From: CAZBMJ01 sp964493205
Lineage (GTDB): Bacteria; Myxococcota; UBA727; JABDBI01
DNA: 23,914 bases
NCBI GenBank assembly: GCA_964493205.1
Contig: CAZBMJ010000033.1
Coordinates: 1-23,914 of the forward strand
Reading direction: 5' to 3'
The position numbers were made by a program, and so were the translations under genes. Under the pieces are notes generated by a model. The model was given only the letters and a program-made list of their open reading frames with translations, made no database searches and was not told the origin of the DNA. Shown piece by piece: positions 7,150-14,940 of the stretch (position 1 is its first letter; each line of letters begins with the position of its first letter).

Positions 7150-8321
7150 TACAGGCTCCTAATGATCAAAGCGATACCTTGGCCACCTCCAATACAAGCA
7201 GAACCTAATCCCAGTTTATTGGGTTGATTTTTTAAAGTGTGTAATAGGTGAGCAGTTATGCGAGCGCCAGAAGCTGCCAATGGATGCCCAATAGCCAATC
7301 CGCCACCGTGTATATTAAGTTTATTTATGGGTAATGAAAGCTCTTTTTGTACGGCTAGCACTTGTGGAGCAAAAGCCTCGTTTACTTCTATCATAGCCAT
7401 ATCTGAAATAGTATTTTGGGATTTTTCTAATACTTGTCTAATAGCAGGTACTGGCCCAATACCCATAATTTTAGGGTCACATCCACTTACACTAAAGTTT
7501 ACTAACTCGCCTAAGGGTTTTAAGTTATATTTTTTAACAATACTTTCGTTGCACATAACTAAAGCTGCCGCGCCATCACAAATACCAGAAGCGCTAGCAG
7601 CATGAATAACACCATCTTTTTTAAATACTTTGGGTAATTTACTAAAAGCTTCTAATGACGAATTGGGTTTTGGGTGTTCATCACGTTCTAAAATATCTAG
7701 CATAGGTGCTATTTCATCATGAAATATATTTTTATTTAAGGCCTCAGAATAGAGTTTTTGGCTTCTTAAAGAATAATTATCCACTTCATTTTGGGTTATT
7801 TCATATTTTTGAGCTAAATTTTCAGCAGTAATAGCCATGGGCATGTTGATAAAAGAATCTGTTAATGATGCCCATAAATAGTCTTCTAATACTCCTTTTC
7901 CTAAGGATATGCCCGTTCTGGCCCCTCTAATAATAAATGGCGCTTGACTTAAGCTTTCGCTTCCCCCCACTAACACGCATTGAGCTTCCTTTGTTTTTAT
8001 TAATCTTGCACCTTGAGTAATAGCTTCAAATCCAGAGCCACATAATCTGTTCACAGTAAGGGCAGGAGTATGTATGGGTAGTTCGCTTCTTAGGGCTATA
8101 TGTCTGGCTAAATAAATAGCATCATTAGATGTTTGTAAGACATTGCCAAAAATCACTTGTTCTACTATGTCTAGTGGTATATTTGCTTCTTGCAGGGCAG
8201 CGCTAGAGGCATGTAGTCCTAAATCAGTGGCCGATAATTTTTTCAATGATCCTAAGTAGGTGCCAAACGGGGTTCTTTTTGCTGAGACAAAAAATATGGG
8301 TTCATTGCTGAAGTATTGCAT
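7149..8321 (-). CDS. Thiolase family acetyl-CoA acetyltransferase
   Basis: The 390-residue product is full length for a thiolase. It has the acyl-accepting Cys94 in NRLCGSGFEA, the GGGLAIGHPLAASGAR motif with its catalytic His near residue 345, and the C-terminal CIGGGQGIAL with the second catalytic cysteine. The family makes or cleaves 3-ketoacyl-CoA, most often acetoacetyl-CoA from two acetyl-CoA. AGGAG lies just upstream of the ATG. Coupling to the leuA-like enzyme suggests shared acetyl-CoA chemistry. Whether it works in synthesis or in beta-oxidation cannot be read from sequence, although the size and motifs fit the short-chain biosynthetic type. Confidence 0.93.
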   Translation of the reverse strand: MQYFSNEPIFFVSAKRTPFGTYLGSLKKLSATDLGLHASSAALQEANIPLDIVEQVIFGNVLQTSNDAIYLARHIALRSELPIHTPALTVNRLCGSGFEAITQGARLIKTKEAQCVLVGGSESLSQAPFIIRGARTGISLGKGVLEDYLWASLTDSFINMPMAITAENLAQKYEITQNEVDNYSLRSQKLYSEALNKNIFHDEIAPMLDILERDEHPKPNSSLEAFSKLPKVFKKDGVIHAASASGICDGAAALVMCNESIVKKYNLKPLGELVNFSVSGCDPKIMGIGPVPAIRQVLEKSQNTISDMAMIEVNEAFAPQVLAVQKELSLPINKLNIHGGGLAIGHPLAASGARITAHLLHTLKNQPNKLGLGSACIGGGQGIALIIRSL

Positions 8322-8380
8322 AGATGTGCTCCTTGGGATTGGAACAAAAAAAAAGATTAAAATATTTAGAAAAGCTATTA

Positions 8381-8386
8381 TATAAT
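8381..8386 (+). promoter_or_regulatory. Possible -10 box upstream of the beta-barrel gene
   Basis: A perfect TATAAT sits 32 bases before the start at 8418 in the gap between the divergent thiolase gene and this gene. The best -35 candidate (TTAAAA, 8357-8362) is weak, so only the -10 box is called. Confidence 0.35.
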
Positions 8387-8417
8387 TAAAATTTAGTGGA
8401 TTGATGGAGTGGAGTAA

Positions 8418-9098
8418 ATGATTATAAAAAAAATGGGGCTAATAATTTTTTTGCTAAGCCTCTTTAATTATTCTCTTTTTGCAGATGAAGTAGTGGTTGG
8501 TGTGGAACTTAAACCTATTAACACTATGTCATTATTGTTTACTCCTGTGGTTATTCCAGATTTATTAAGTGCAAAAATGGCTTTTGAGTATAAGTTACAT
8601 AGAAAATTAAACTTAGTGATTCCTCTTGAAGCTAAATGGATGGATTATGGCGGCTTATTTAGGCTTATAGGAAAGACTTTTAATATAGAAAAAGAGATGG
8701 ATCCACAAGAATGGTATAGCGGAAAATATGGTTTTAAACCTTTGTGGGATATTGATATTTCACAAATAAAAGTCAGTAGTGGGGTGGGTATAAAGTATTT
8801 TCCCTTTAGTGGGTCAATGCAAGACGGTTTCTTTTTAAAAACAGCAGCTTTAATAGGAATGGAAAGATTTTATTTGTACAAATCTAAAACTAATCAAGAT
8901 AGTGCTGTGCTAACAGGAAATTTAAGTTCAGGGTATACTTTTGTAACTTATTTTAATTTAGCTTTTGGTGGCGAAGTAGGTGTGGATTATATTTATCATA
9001 CTAATCCTCCAAAAACGTTGCCTAAATATGTTACTCCAGTCTTCTTTTTATCAGGATTTTCTCCTTTTATTCAAGGCCATATTGGTTTTGTATTTTAA
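8418..9098 (+). CDS. Small outer-membrane beta-barrel-like protein
   Basis: The 226-residue product begins with a signal peptide (basic MIIKK, hydrophobic core, cut predicted after A22). The mature part alternates polar and aromatic/hydrophobic residues in strand-length stretches and ends in the aromatic residue Phe (GFVF), as outer-membrane barrels usually do for recognition by the BAM machinery. The size fits an 8-strand barrel. No specific family was recognised. A GGAG lies within ten bases of the ATG. It is followed 55 bases later by a periplasmic DUF2141-type gene in the same direction, so the two are possibly co-expressed. Confidence 0.7.
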   Translation: MIIKKMGLIIFLLSLFNYSLFADEVVVGVELKPINTMSLLFTPVVIPDLLSAKMAFEYKLHRKLNLVIPLEAKWMDYGGLFRLIGKTFNIEKEMDPQEWYSGKYGFKPLWDIDISQIKVSSGVGIKYFPFSGSMQDGFFLKTAALIGMERFYLYKSKTNQDSAVLTGNLSSGYTFVTYFNLAFGGEVGVDYIYHTNPPKTLPKYVTPVFFLSGFSPFIQGHIGFVF

Positions 9099-9153
9099 TT
9101 AACCAAAATAATATTTAGAAAACTATTAGTTATAAAAAATAGAGGGGTTTTTT

Positions 9154-9714
9154 ATGGCTAAGTTATTATTTATTTTTCTATTTGCAAGCTTTTCTTTATT
9201 AAGTAATTTTGTGGCATCAGACTATTATGGACAAGCAAGTATTGATAGCAATCAAAAACTTGTAGTGTTAGAAAATTCCAAACAAGCTTCTAAAAGTAAA
9301 GACTTTATATTTATCCGTGTTAGAAATATAGATATCTCAAAGATTAAAGAGCATTCCAAACTAAGACTAGCTATTTGGAATAAAGCAGGGAATTATGCTA
9401 GTGAAATTATTGCACCATATAAGGCTTCATCTTTTTCAGCCAGTGCTTATAGAAACACTGAAATGCTTTTTAAAATATATATAGATTTAGATCAAAAAGT
9501 ATCTATTTTTATACATTTAGATATAGATGATAAAGGAAAAGTCGAACGAAATTGGATAGGTATCCCTAAAGATCCTTACATGTTTTCTAATGCTAGGACT
9601 AATAATGGTTGTCCAGGCATTGCGCGAGAAGGTTTATCTTTATCTGCGCCCAGATTTGCTCACACGCTCATAGACATCAAAACTAGCGGGCAAGTAATAG
9701 ATATGTGTTTTTGA
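9154..9714 (+). CDS. DUF2141-type periplasmic protein
   Basis: The 186-residue product has a signal peptide cut near A21 and a beta-rich body. Three stretches recall the DUF2141 family (PF09912): LRLAIWNKAGNYAS, an IHLDIDDKGKVE segment where members usually carry a 'D-NGNGKLD' turn, and the strongly typical GIPKDPYMFSNAR at about residues 137-149. The family's function is unknown; members are secreted or periplasmic and often sit beside outer-membrane proteins, as here. The strict Asn/Gly-rich turn of the family is replaced by DDKGK, so it is a divergent member. GAGGGG before the ATG is a strong ribosome-binding site. Confidence 0.75.
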   Translation: MAKLLFIFLFASFSLLSNFVASDYYGQASIDSNQKLVVLENSKQASKSKDFIFIRVRNIDISKIKEHSKLRLAIWNKAGNYASEIIAPYKASSFSASAYRNTEMLFKIYIDLDQKVSIFIHLDIDDKGKVERNWIGIPKDPYMFSNARTNNGCPGIAREGLSLSAPRFAHTLIDIKTSGQVIDMCF

Positions 9715-9736
9715 GATTAAGCCCTGCCTTCTCAAA
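9710..9736 (+). terminator. Stem-loop at the end of the DUF2141 gene
   Basis: TTTGAGA (9710-9716, overlapping the stop codon) pairs perfectly with TCTCAAA (9730-9736) across a 13-nt loop. No T-run follows directly, so this is a weak terminator candidate separating the DUF2141 gene from the mntA remnant. Confidence 0.3.
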
Positions 9737-9773
9737 GGTATTTTAGCAGATATTCTTTAGTGGCGAGGCATAG

Positions 9774-10102
9774 ATGATTAAAAATCAGAAAAAGGTAAGA
9801 TTGTCAGAGAAGGATCTTAATGCATTAAAGACTATATTTTATAAATATTTTTTAGATAAAGATAGATTATGGCTTTTTGGATCCAGAGTTAATTTAGAAA
9901 AAAAGGCGGTGATATAGACCTTTATATAGAAACTTATATAGAAAATATGGATTCAGCGATTAAAAATAAAATAGATTTTATGTGGGATTTGGAATAAATA
10001 ATTGGTGAACAAAAAATTGATGTGGTGTTAAATATATTAAATCGTCAATATGAATTGCCAATATATAAAGTTGCGAAAGCTGAAGGATTAAGGATTGTAT
10101 GA
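9774..10102 (+). pseudogene. mntA: Broken MntA-type nucleotidyltransferase antitoxin
   Basis: From ATG 9774, with a good GAGG five bases upstream, the frame encodes a minimal nucleotidyltransferase up to LFGSRVNLEKK, where the catalytic GS is visible. It then goes out of frame in a run of seven A (9898-9904) and stops at TAG 9915-9917. One extra A would restore GGDIDLYIE, the second half of the GSX9-10DXD catalytic motif. That second frame runs to an in-frame TAA at 9995-9997, then continues open as IIGEQKIDVVLN and ends at TGA 10100-10102, overlapping the hepT ATG by the usual ATGA. MntA proteins neutralise HepT toxins by AMPylating their active-site tyrosine. With one frameshift and one nonsense change the gene looks inactivated. 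Base slippage on A7 could at most give a truncated protein that keeps the catalytic motif. Confidence 0.85.
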
Positions 10103-10554
10103 ATAAATTTAACGAAATGATTAAGATTGCTGATATACATGCAGATAGAATTAAGCTAGCACTTAATGAATTACAAACTATTGTTCCTTTTGATCAACAT
10201 AAAGTAATCGCTTTTACTACACAACAATTATTGCTTATCGAGTTATTGGTGAGTAGGTTTGCAAAATTACAAGATTTTCTTGGCAAGAAATTAATTAATG
10301 AATTTTTTGCTCTTAAAGAAGAAATGATAGATGATCTTACAATGCTAGATAAAATAAATAAACTTGAACGCCTTGGTGTTATTGAAAGTGCAGAATTATG
10401 GAAAGAGATGTGTGATGCTAGAAATCATATTGCACACGAATATCCAGATCATCCTGAATTGACAGCTCTGTATCTTAACAAAGTCTTTTATTTAGCACCA
10501 AAGCTGTTAAATTTTTTTGATACAATAAAAAATAAAGGGGCTAGGGACGAATAA
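10099..10554 (+). CDS. hepT: HepT-like HEPN ribonuclease toxin
   Basis: The product has 151 residues, the usual length, all-helical, with the HEPN catalytic motif RX4HXY at R108-NHIA-H113-E-Y115. HepT proteins are RNases of type VII toxin-antitoxin systems; their partner MntA AMPylates the motif tyrosine. The gene overlaps the end of the mntA remnant by four bases (ATGA), the normal arrangement, yet that antitoxin is broken. The frame itself is complete and the motif intact, so either HepT is weakly active or poorly expressed, or a second antitoxin acts from elsewhere. Family assignment is firm from the motif and the neighbour; toxicity here is inference. Confidence 0.88.
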   Translation: MNKFNEMIKIADIHADRIKLALNELQTIVPFDQHKVIAFTTQQLLLIELLVSRFAKLQDFLGKKLINEFFALKEEMIDDLTMLDKINKLERLGVIESAELWKEMCDARNHIAHEYPDHPELTALYLNKVFYLAPKLLNFFDTIKNKGARDE

Positions 10555-10581
10555 CACACTATGAAAATAAATACCTAGCCC
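10538..10581 (+). terminator. Inverted repeat spanning the hepT 3' end
   Basis: GGGCTAGG (10538-10545) inside the last hepT codons pairs perfectly with CCTAGCCC (10574-10581), 8 bp with a 28-nt loop; a T-run follows at 10594-10600. It could end the hepT transcript. The right arm belongs to the copied GNAT fragment, so the stem may be a by-product of that rearrangement. Confidence 0.3.
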
Positions 10582-10604
10582 TAGTTTAACAAAATTTTTT
10601 CTTT
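10567..10604 (-). repeat. Deleted copy of the GNAT gene 3' end
   Basis: Bases 10567-10580 equal 11322-11335, and 10581-10604 equal 11364-11387 with one mismatch (10590 C versus 11373 T). In the second copy these two blocks are separated by 28 bases that are missing here. The source is the tail of the GNAT gene on the minus strand. The two copies flank the exported hypothetical gene (10693-11325) in direct orientation, so the gene or its neighbourhood was moved by a duplication or insertion. Confidence 0.7.
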
Positions 10605-10646
10605 ACTTTTTATGTGAGTAATGTATTTTTACTTTAGTTATTATTA

Positions 10647-10675
10647 TTGTTAATAAAAATATTTTATTTTAATTT
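10647..10675 (+). promoter_or_regulatory. Possible promoter of the exported hypothetical gene
   Basis: TTGTTA (10647-10652) and TAATTT (10670-10675) are spaced by 17 bases and end 17 bases before the ATG at 10693. The region is almost pure A/T, so chance matches are likely. Confidence 0.35.
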
Positions 10676-10692
10676 AAATTAATGGAAAAAAT

Positions 10693-11325
10693 ATGAAAAA
10701 AATTATTTTATTTAAGGTGTCTATTTTATTGTCTTTTTTTGTCCATTCTGCAGATTTAGAAAAGAAAGATCATGCTTCTTATTTGTTGTCTCTTTTTGAT
10801 CGCTATTCAGATTTAGAAGAAATTTGCTTAGAGGAAAATTTGCAACAGCTTGAACAAAGTATTGTTCGATTTCTTGATACAGATATGGATAAAGAGGAAC
10901 ATGATATCGTATGTTATAATGAACCAAAATATATTAAAGTTAGCCCAGAATATGAAAAAATCAAGGATTTGTTTTCGAGCCAATATGTAGATTATTTATA
11001 TAACTGTAAAGATTTAAAAGTAGAAGAAACCCCTGAAAATCCATTTTATTATGGTCCTATGGAAGCATTGATACTAGCACCAATTTCAGCTTATTTAGAG
11101 CTGCGAAATTCTGATAAGATTTTTATGAGTTTAATAACTGAAGAAGAAGTTATAAGAGATATAGACGGAAGAATAAAACTTCATAGGAAATTATTTAAGG
11201 AGTCTAATTGTGGTGCTCATAATAAATTACGAGAAATAATAATGAATGCTAAAGGGATATCTGAAGAAGTAAAAACAAAAATTTTTATTTTGATTGGGGA
11301 AAATTATTTTGATTTACAGTCATAA
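10693..11325 (+). CDS. Exported acidic hypothetical protein
   Basis: The 210-residue product has a clear signal peptide (MKK, hydrophobic core, cut near A20) and an acidic, mostly helical mature part with five cysteines, three of which fall in the first 90 mature residues. No family was recognised. A short GGAA precedes the ATG. The last six bases overlap the convergent GNAT gene. It is bounded by two direct copies of the GNAT 3' end, one of them deleted, which points to acquisition or relocation of this gene. Confidence 0.65.
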   Translation: MKKIILFKVSILLSFFVHSADLEKKDHASYLLSLFDRYSDLEEICLEENLQQLEQSIVRFLDTDMDKEEHDIVCYNEPKYIKVSPEYEKIKDLFSSQYVDYLYNCKDLKVEETPENPFYYGPMEALILAPISAYLELRNSDKIFMSLITEEEVIRDIDGRIKLHRKLFKESNCGAHNKLREIIMNAKGISEEVKTKIFILIGENYFDLQS

Positions 11326-11832
11326 ATACCTAGCCATCAGTAGGTCATTTTCATAATTATTATCTAGTTTAATAAAATTTTTTCTTTCGCCTTCAATAAC
11401 AAAGCCAAATTTTTTATATAAATTTTGTGCTTTTATATTTGACTTAAATACAAATAATTCAAGGCGCTTAAGATTATTTATTATTGCCCAATCTAGGGCT
11501 TTTTGCATTAACACACTGCCTAGGCCCATAGATTGAAATGTGGGTAATACACCAATAGTAAGTTTACCTACGTGATTAAGCTTTTGTGCTTGATACCTAA
11601 TAATATCTATTTCGGCGATTATTTTATTTTCATATTCGGCTATGAGCCACAAAGAGTTTTGAATGCTTAAAAAATAGGCAATTTGCTCTTGTGTGTCATA
11701 GCTATTAAATCCAATCTCTTCTGGGGTGCTGATCATGCCTTCTTTGGCTTTTGCGAGGTTTAAGAAAAACTCATGTCTTTCTTGGGTATCTTTTTGTTCT
11801 ATGCTTCTAATTTTAATATGAGTAAGTTTCAT
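11320..11832 (-). CDS. GNAT family N-acetyltransferase
   Basis: The 170-residue product has the GNAT acetyl-CoA-binding motif A, LTIGVLPTFQSMGLGSVLMQ (the Q-x-x-G-x-G pyrophosphate loop within it, around residues 92-111), and motif B, NLYKKFGFVIEGERKNF, near 137-153. Such proteins move an acetyl group from acetyl-CoA to an amine; the RimI/RimL-like overall form does not define the acceptor. The gene diverges from aspS, and its 3' end overlaps the exported hypothetical gene. Part of that 3' end is duplicated upstream at 10567-10604. Confidence 0.9.
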   Translation of the reverse strand: MKLTHIKIRSIEQKDTQERHEFFLNLAKAKEGMISTPEEIGFNSYDTQEQIAYFLSIQNSLWLIAEYENKIIAEIDIIRYQAQKLNHVGKLTIGVLPTFQSMGLGSVLMQKALDWAIINNLKRLELFVFKSNIKAQNLYKKFGFVIEGERKNFIKLDNNYENDLLMARYL

Positions 11833-11906
11833 GAGTTATCCAAAATAAGTTATTGATTCATTTTTTAAAGATGCTAATTACATATTTTTAAATAGTTGGA
11901 GTATTA

Positions 11907-13736
11907 ATGTCTACTTCCTTATTAGATATTCAAAGAACACATACGTGTAATGAACTCAATAAACAACATATAGGTCAAGAAATAATTTTAATGGGCTTTG
12001 TTCAAAGCCTTAGAGACCATGGCGGTAGAAGATTTGTGGACTTACGAGATCGCTATGGCTTAACTCAAATTGTTTTTAAGCCTGAAACAAGCGAAAGTCT
12101 TCATATACTAGCCCATGCCTTACGAGATGAATGGTGTATTGGCATCAAGGGCATTGTGCAAGATAGGCAATCTAACGGCGGTTCTTATAACGATAGGCTT
12201 AGTACAGGCGAAATAGAAGTAGATGTTAAAGAGTTAGAAATTTTTTCTAAGAGTGACGCGCTACCTTTTTTAATACAAGATACTATTGATACCAGCGAAG
12301 ATAAGCGCTTAATGAATAGGGTGCTTGATTTACGCCGACCAAGCTTACAAAAAAACTTTATTTTACGTCATAAAGTTATGCAAGCTGTAAGAAATTATTT
12401 TTCAGCTAATAACTTTTTAGAAATAGAAACCCCAAGCTTAGTAAAATATACGCCTGGTGGAGCAAGAAACTTTTTGGTGCCAAGCAGATATTTTGCTGGT
12501 AGTTTTTACGCTTTGGCCGAAAGCCCTCAACTTTTTAAACAAATGTTTATGATGGCAGGATTTGATAGATATTTTCAAATAGCCAAATGCTTTAGAGATG
12601 AAGATTTGCGTGGTGATAGACAGCCCGAATTTACTCAAATAGACGTAGAAATGAGTTTTGCCACTGAAGAGATGGTTTTTAAAGTAGCTGAAGGAATGCT
12701 AAAAGCTGTTTTTAAAGCTGCTCTTGATATTGATTTATCCTTGCCGTTTAAACGCATGAGCTATGATGAAGCTATGCTTAAATATGGTTGTGATAAGCCC
12801 GATACTAGATTTGATTTAAGACATTATGACTTAACTAGTTTATTAAAAGAGCTAGATGGCGCCAATGTTCCATTTTTTAAGGAAACCCTTGCTAAAAATG
12901 GCATGATCAAAGCTATGAAAGTAGATGCTCAGTATGCTTTATCCAGAGCGGAATTAGATAAACTTGAAGAGCTTGTAAAACAAATGGGTTCACTAGGTTT
13001 GGCCAGAGCAAAAGTGTCTGAAAATACTACAGTGTTTACTCAATCACCTTTTGCAAAATTTTTATCCCCTGAACACACCATGGCTATAAGCAAAGCTTGT
13101 AATGCTGTTGATGGTGATTTGATCTTGTTTCAATTTGGTAAGCCAAAAATTTGTCATACGGTATTATCAGGCTTAAGACTTTACTTAGCTAAAAAATTTG
13201 GTCTTATAGAAGAAGAGGGTCAAACAGTAAAAAATTGGAATATTTTATGGGTTACTGATTTTCCTTTGTTTGAACATGATGAAGAAAAAAATACCTATGT
13301 AGCAGCCCATCATCCATTTACTTATCCAAAAGTATCAGATGCCTCAATGCTCACTACTAATCCCGCTGCCTGCAAAGCTAGAGCCTATGATTTAGTGATT
13401 AATGGTTGTGAAGCAGGTGGAGGTTCCATAAGAATTCACGAAGAAGAACTTCAATGCAAAGTGTTTGATGCTTTAGGAATTAGTGCTCAAGATCAAAGAG
13501 AAAAATTTGGCTTTTTACTCGATGCCATGAAATTTGGCCCGCCGCCTCATGGTGGAATAGCTTTTGGATTAGATAGATTATGTATGTTATTAACTTCATC
13601 TCGCTCTATTCGTGATGTTATAGCTTTCCCAAAAAGTCAAAAAGGGACAGACTTGCTTACTAAAGCTCCCAATATCGTTGATAAAGCTCAGCTTTTAGAA
13701 CTTCACATAATGTCTATTAATAAAGGAAATACATGA
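11907..13736 (+). CDS. aspS: Aspartyl-tRNA synthetase, bacterial type, probably non-discriminating
   Basis: This class II synthetase charges tRNA-Asp with aspartate. In order there is an OB-fold anticodon-binding domain (residues about 10-110), the catalytic core with SPQLFKQ at 206-212 and motif 2 FRDEDLRGDRQPEFTQ at 229-244, the bacterial GAD insertion in the middle, and motif 3 GIAFGLDRLCMLL near 550-562. The 609-residue length is normal. His38 in RDHGG corresponds to the position reported as His in non-discriminating bacterial AspRS and Leu in the E. coli discriminating enzyme, so it may also charge tRNA-Asn for GatCAB repair; this is inference. GGAG lies upstream of the ATG. Its stop overlaps the next start (ATGA), which ties a housekeeping gene to a zinc-uptake chain. 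Confidence 0.97.
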   Translation: MSTSLLDIQRTHTCNELNKQHIGQEIILMGFVQSLRDHGGRRFVDLRDRYGLTQIVFKPETSESLHILAHALRDEWCIGIKGIVQDRQSNGGSYNDRLSTGEIEVDVKELEIFSKSDALPFLIQDTIDTSEDKRLMNRVLDLRRPSLQKNFILRHKVMQAVRNYFSANNFLEIETPSLVKYTPGGARNFLVPSRYFAGSFYALAESPQLFKQMFMMAGFDRYFQIAKCFRDEDLRGDRQPEFTQIDVEMSFATEEMVFKVAEGMLKAVFKAALDIDLSLPFKRMSYDEAMLKYGCDKPDTRFDLRHYDLTSLLKELDGANVPFFKETLAKNGMIKAMKVDAQYALSRAELDKLEELVKQMGSLGLARAKVSENTTVFTQSPFAKFLSPEHTMAISKACNAVDGDLILFQFGKPKICHTVLSGLRLYLAKKFGLIEEEGQTVKNWNILWVTDFPLFEHDEEKNTYVAAHHPFTYPKVSDASMLTTNPAACKARAYDLVINGCEAGGGSIRIHEEELQCKVFDALGISAQDQREKFGFLLDAMKFGPPPHGGIAFGLDRLCMLLTSSRSIRDVIAFPKSQKGTDLLTKAPNIVDKAQLLELHIMSINKGNT

Positions 13737-14926
13737 AAAAAGTATTGGTAATTTTATTGTTAAGTTTGTCTGTATATGCGAAAGTTACTGAGGAGCAATT
13801 ATACGAAGTACAAGCAGATATAGCTTCTATTAAAAGCGATTTGGAATCTACTAAAAATTTGGCGGAACAAGAAAGAGCCAGTGCTTTTAATCCAAGTTTG
13901 TCAGTCATAGGCAGTTTATTAGGGAATTATGTAAGAGAACATGCTGCTCATAAACATGAACATGATAATCATAACCATACTCATGGGTCTCATAATGATC
14001 ATAGCCATCAGTATGGCAATGGTTTTTTTATACGTGAGTTAGAGTTTGAATTTAGTGGAGAAATAGACCCCTACGCTCGTGCTCAAGCAATAGTGGCTAT
14101 TGAACAAGGTCCTGATTATGATTTTAATCTTCATGTGGAAGAGGCACTTATAGAAACAGGGCTTTTAGGCATTGAACTTAAAATTGGTAAATTTAAAGCA
14201 GCTATTGGTAGAGCAAACAGAATACATAGACATCATCTTAATCAAATAGATTATCCACTTGCTACTAAGGTATTTTTAGGTGAAGAAGGTTTTGCTAATC
14301 AAGGTATTTCTAATAAATTTTCTTTTAATACGCAAAGTAACAGTGCTTTGACATTTTTCTTAGAAAGCAGCATTGGAAGCTCTTCACCTATGCAAAAAAA
14401 AGGTTCAACAGAAGTTCCTTCAGCCAATGCTCATGCTTGGTGGCATACGCAACTTGATCAAAACAATATGCTTGATTTAGGAAGTAGTGCGTATGTGGCT
14501 CGCCAAGGCAAGGCCCATAGTAAAGCATTTGTTATGCTTGCTGGTGATGTCCATTATAGTTATTTACCAAGTGGCTATGGAGCTGATCCAGTGTTTTTAT
14601 TAGGGTCAGAATTTTTTAGTGCTAATCCTAATAGTGTTAATAAGTGGCCCATGGGAGGGTTTGCCTGGAGCCAATTTTTGATAGTCCCCGCAGTATTTGT
14701 AGGGCTACGTTATGACATAGCTCCAAAAGCAAAAGAACTAGATCATATGGAATCAGCTGCTTCAGTATATTTTACTTATTATACCAGTGAGTTTTTACGC
14801 TTTCGTCTGGGTTATGAGCATGCTATGGCAGATTTGCATAGTATTAAGGGTGATGATCGTTTTTCTTTATCAATGAATTTTGTATTGGGATCTCATCCTA
14901 GTGAGCCGTATTTTATAACACGTTAA
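13733..14926 (+). CDS. His-rich outer-membrane protein of a zinc locus
   Basis: The 397-residue product has a signal peptide cut near A16, a short coiled-coil-like helix (about 18-48), then a segment at 70-92 with ten histidines among 23 residues alternating with Asp, Asn and Glu. A long alternating beta region follows that resembles a porin or outer-membrane barrel, and the chain ends in basic Arg rather than Phe. The His cluster is suited to binding Zn2+ at the periplasmic mouth or the outside of a barrel. The gene overlaps aspS by four bases and is followed 14 bases later by znuA. I infer a role in zinc passage across the outer membrane; no specific family was recognised. Confidence 0.8.
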   Translation: MKKVLVILLLSLSVYAKVTEEQLYEVQADIASIKSDLESTKNLAEQERASAFNPSLSVIGSLLGNYVREHAAHKHEHDNHNHTHGSHNDHSHQYGNGFFIRELEFEFSGEIDPYARAQAIVAIEQGPDYDFNLHVEEALIETGLLGIELKIGKFKAAIGRANRIHRHHLNQIDYPLATKVFLGEEGFANQGISNKFSFNTQSNSALTFFLESSIGSSSPMQKKGSTEVPSANAHAWWHTQLDQNNMLDLGSSAYVARQGKAHSKAFVMLAGDVHYSYLPSGYGADPVFLLGSEFFSANPNSVNKWPMGGFAWSQFLIVPAVFVGLRYDIAPKAKELDHMESAASVYFTYYTSEFLRFRLGYEHAMADLHSIKGDDRFSLSMNFVLGSHPSEPYFITR

Positions 14927-14940
14927 ACAGGGGACAAAAT

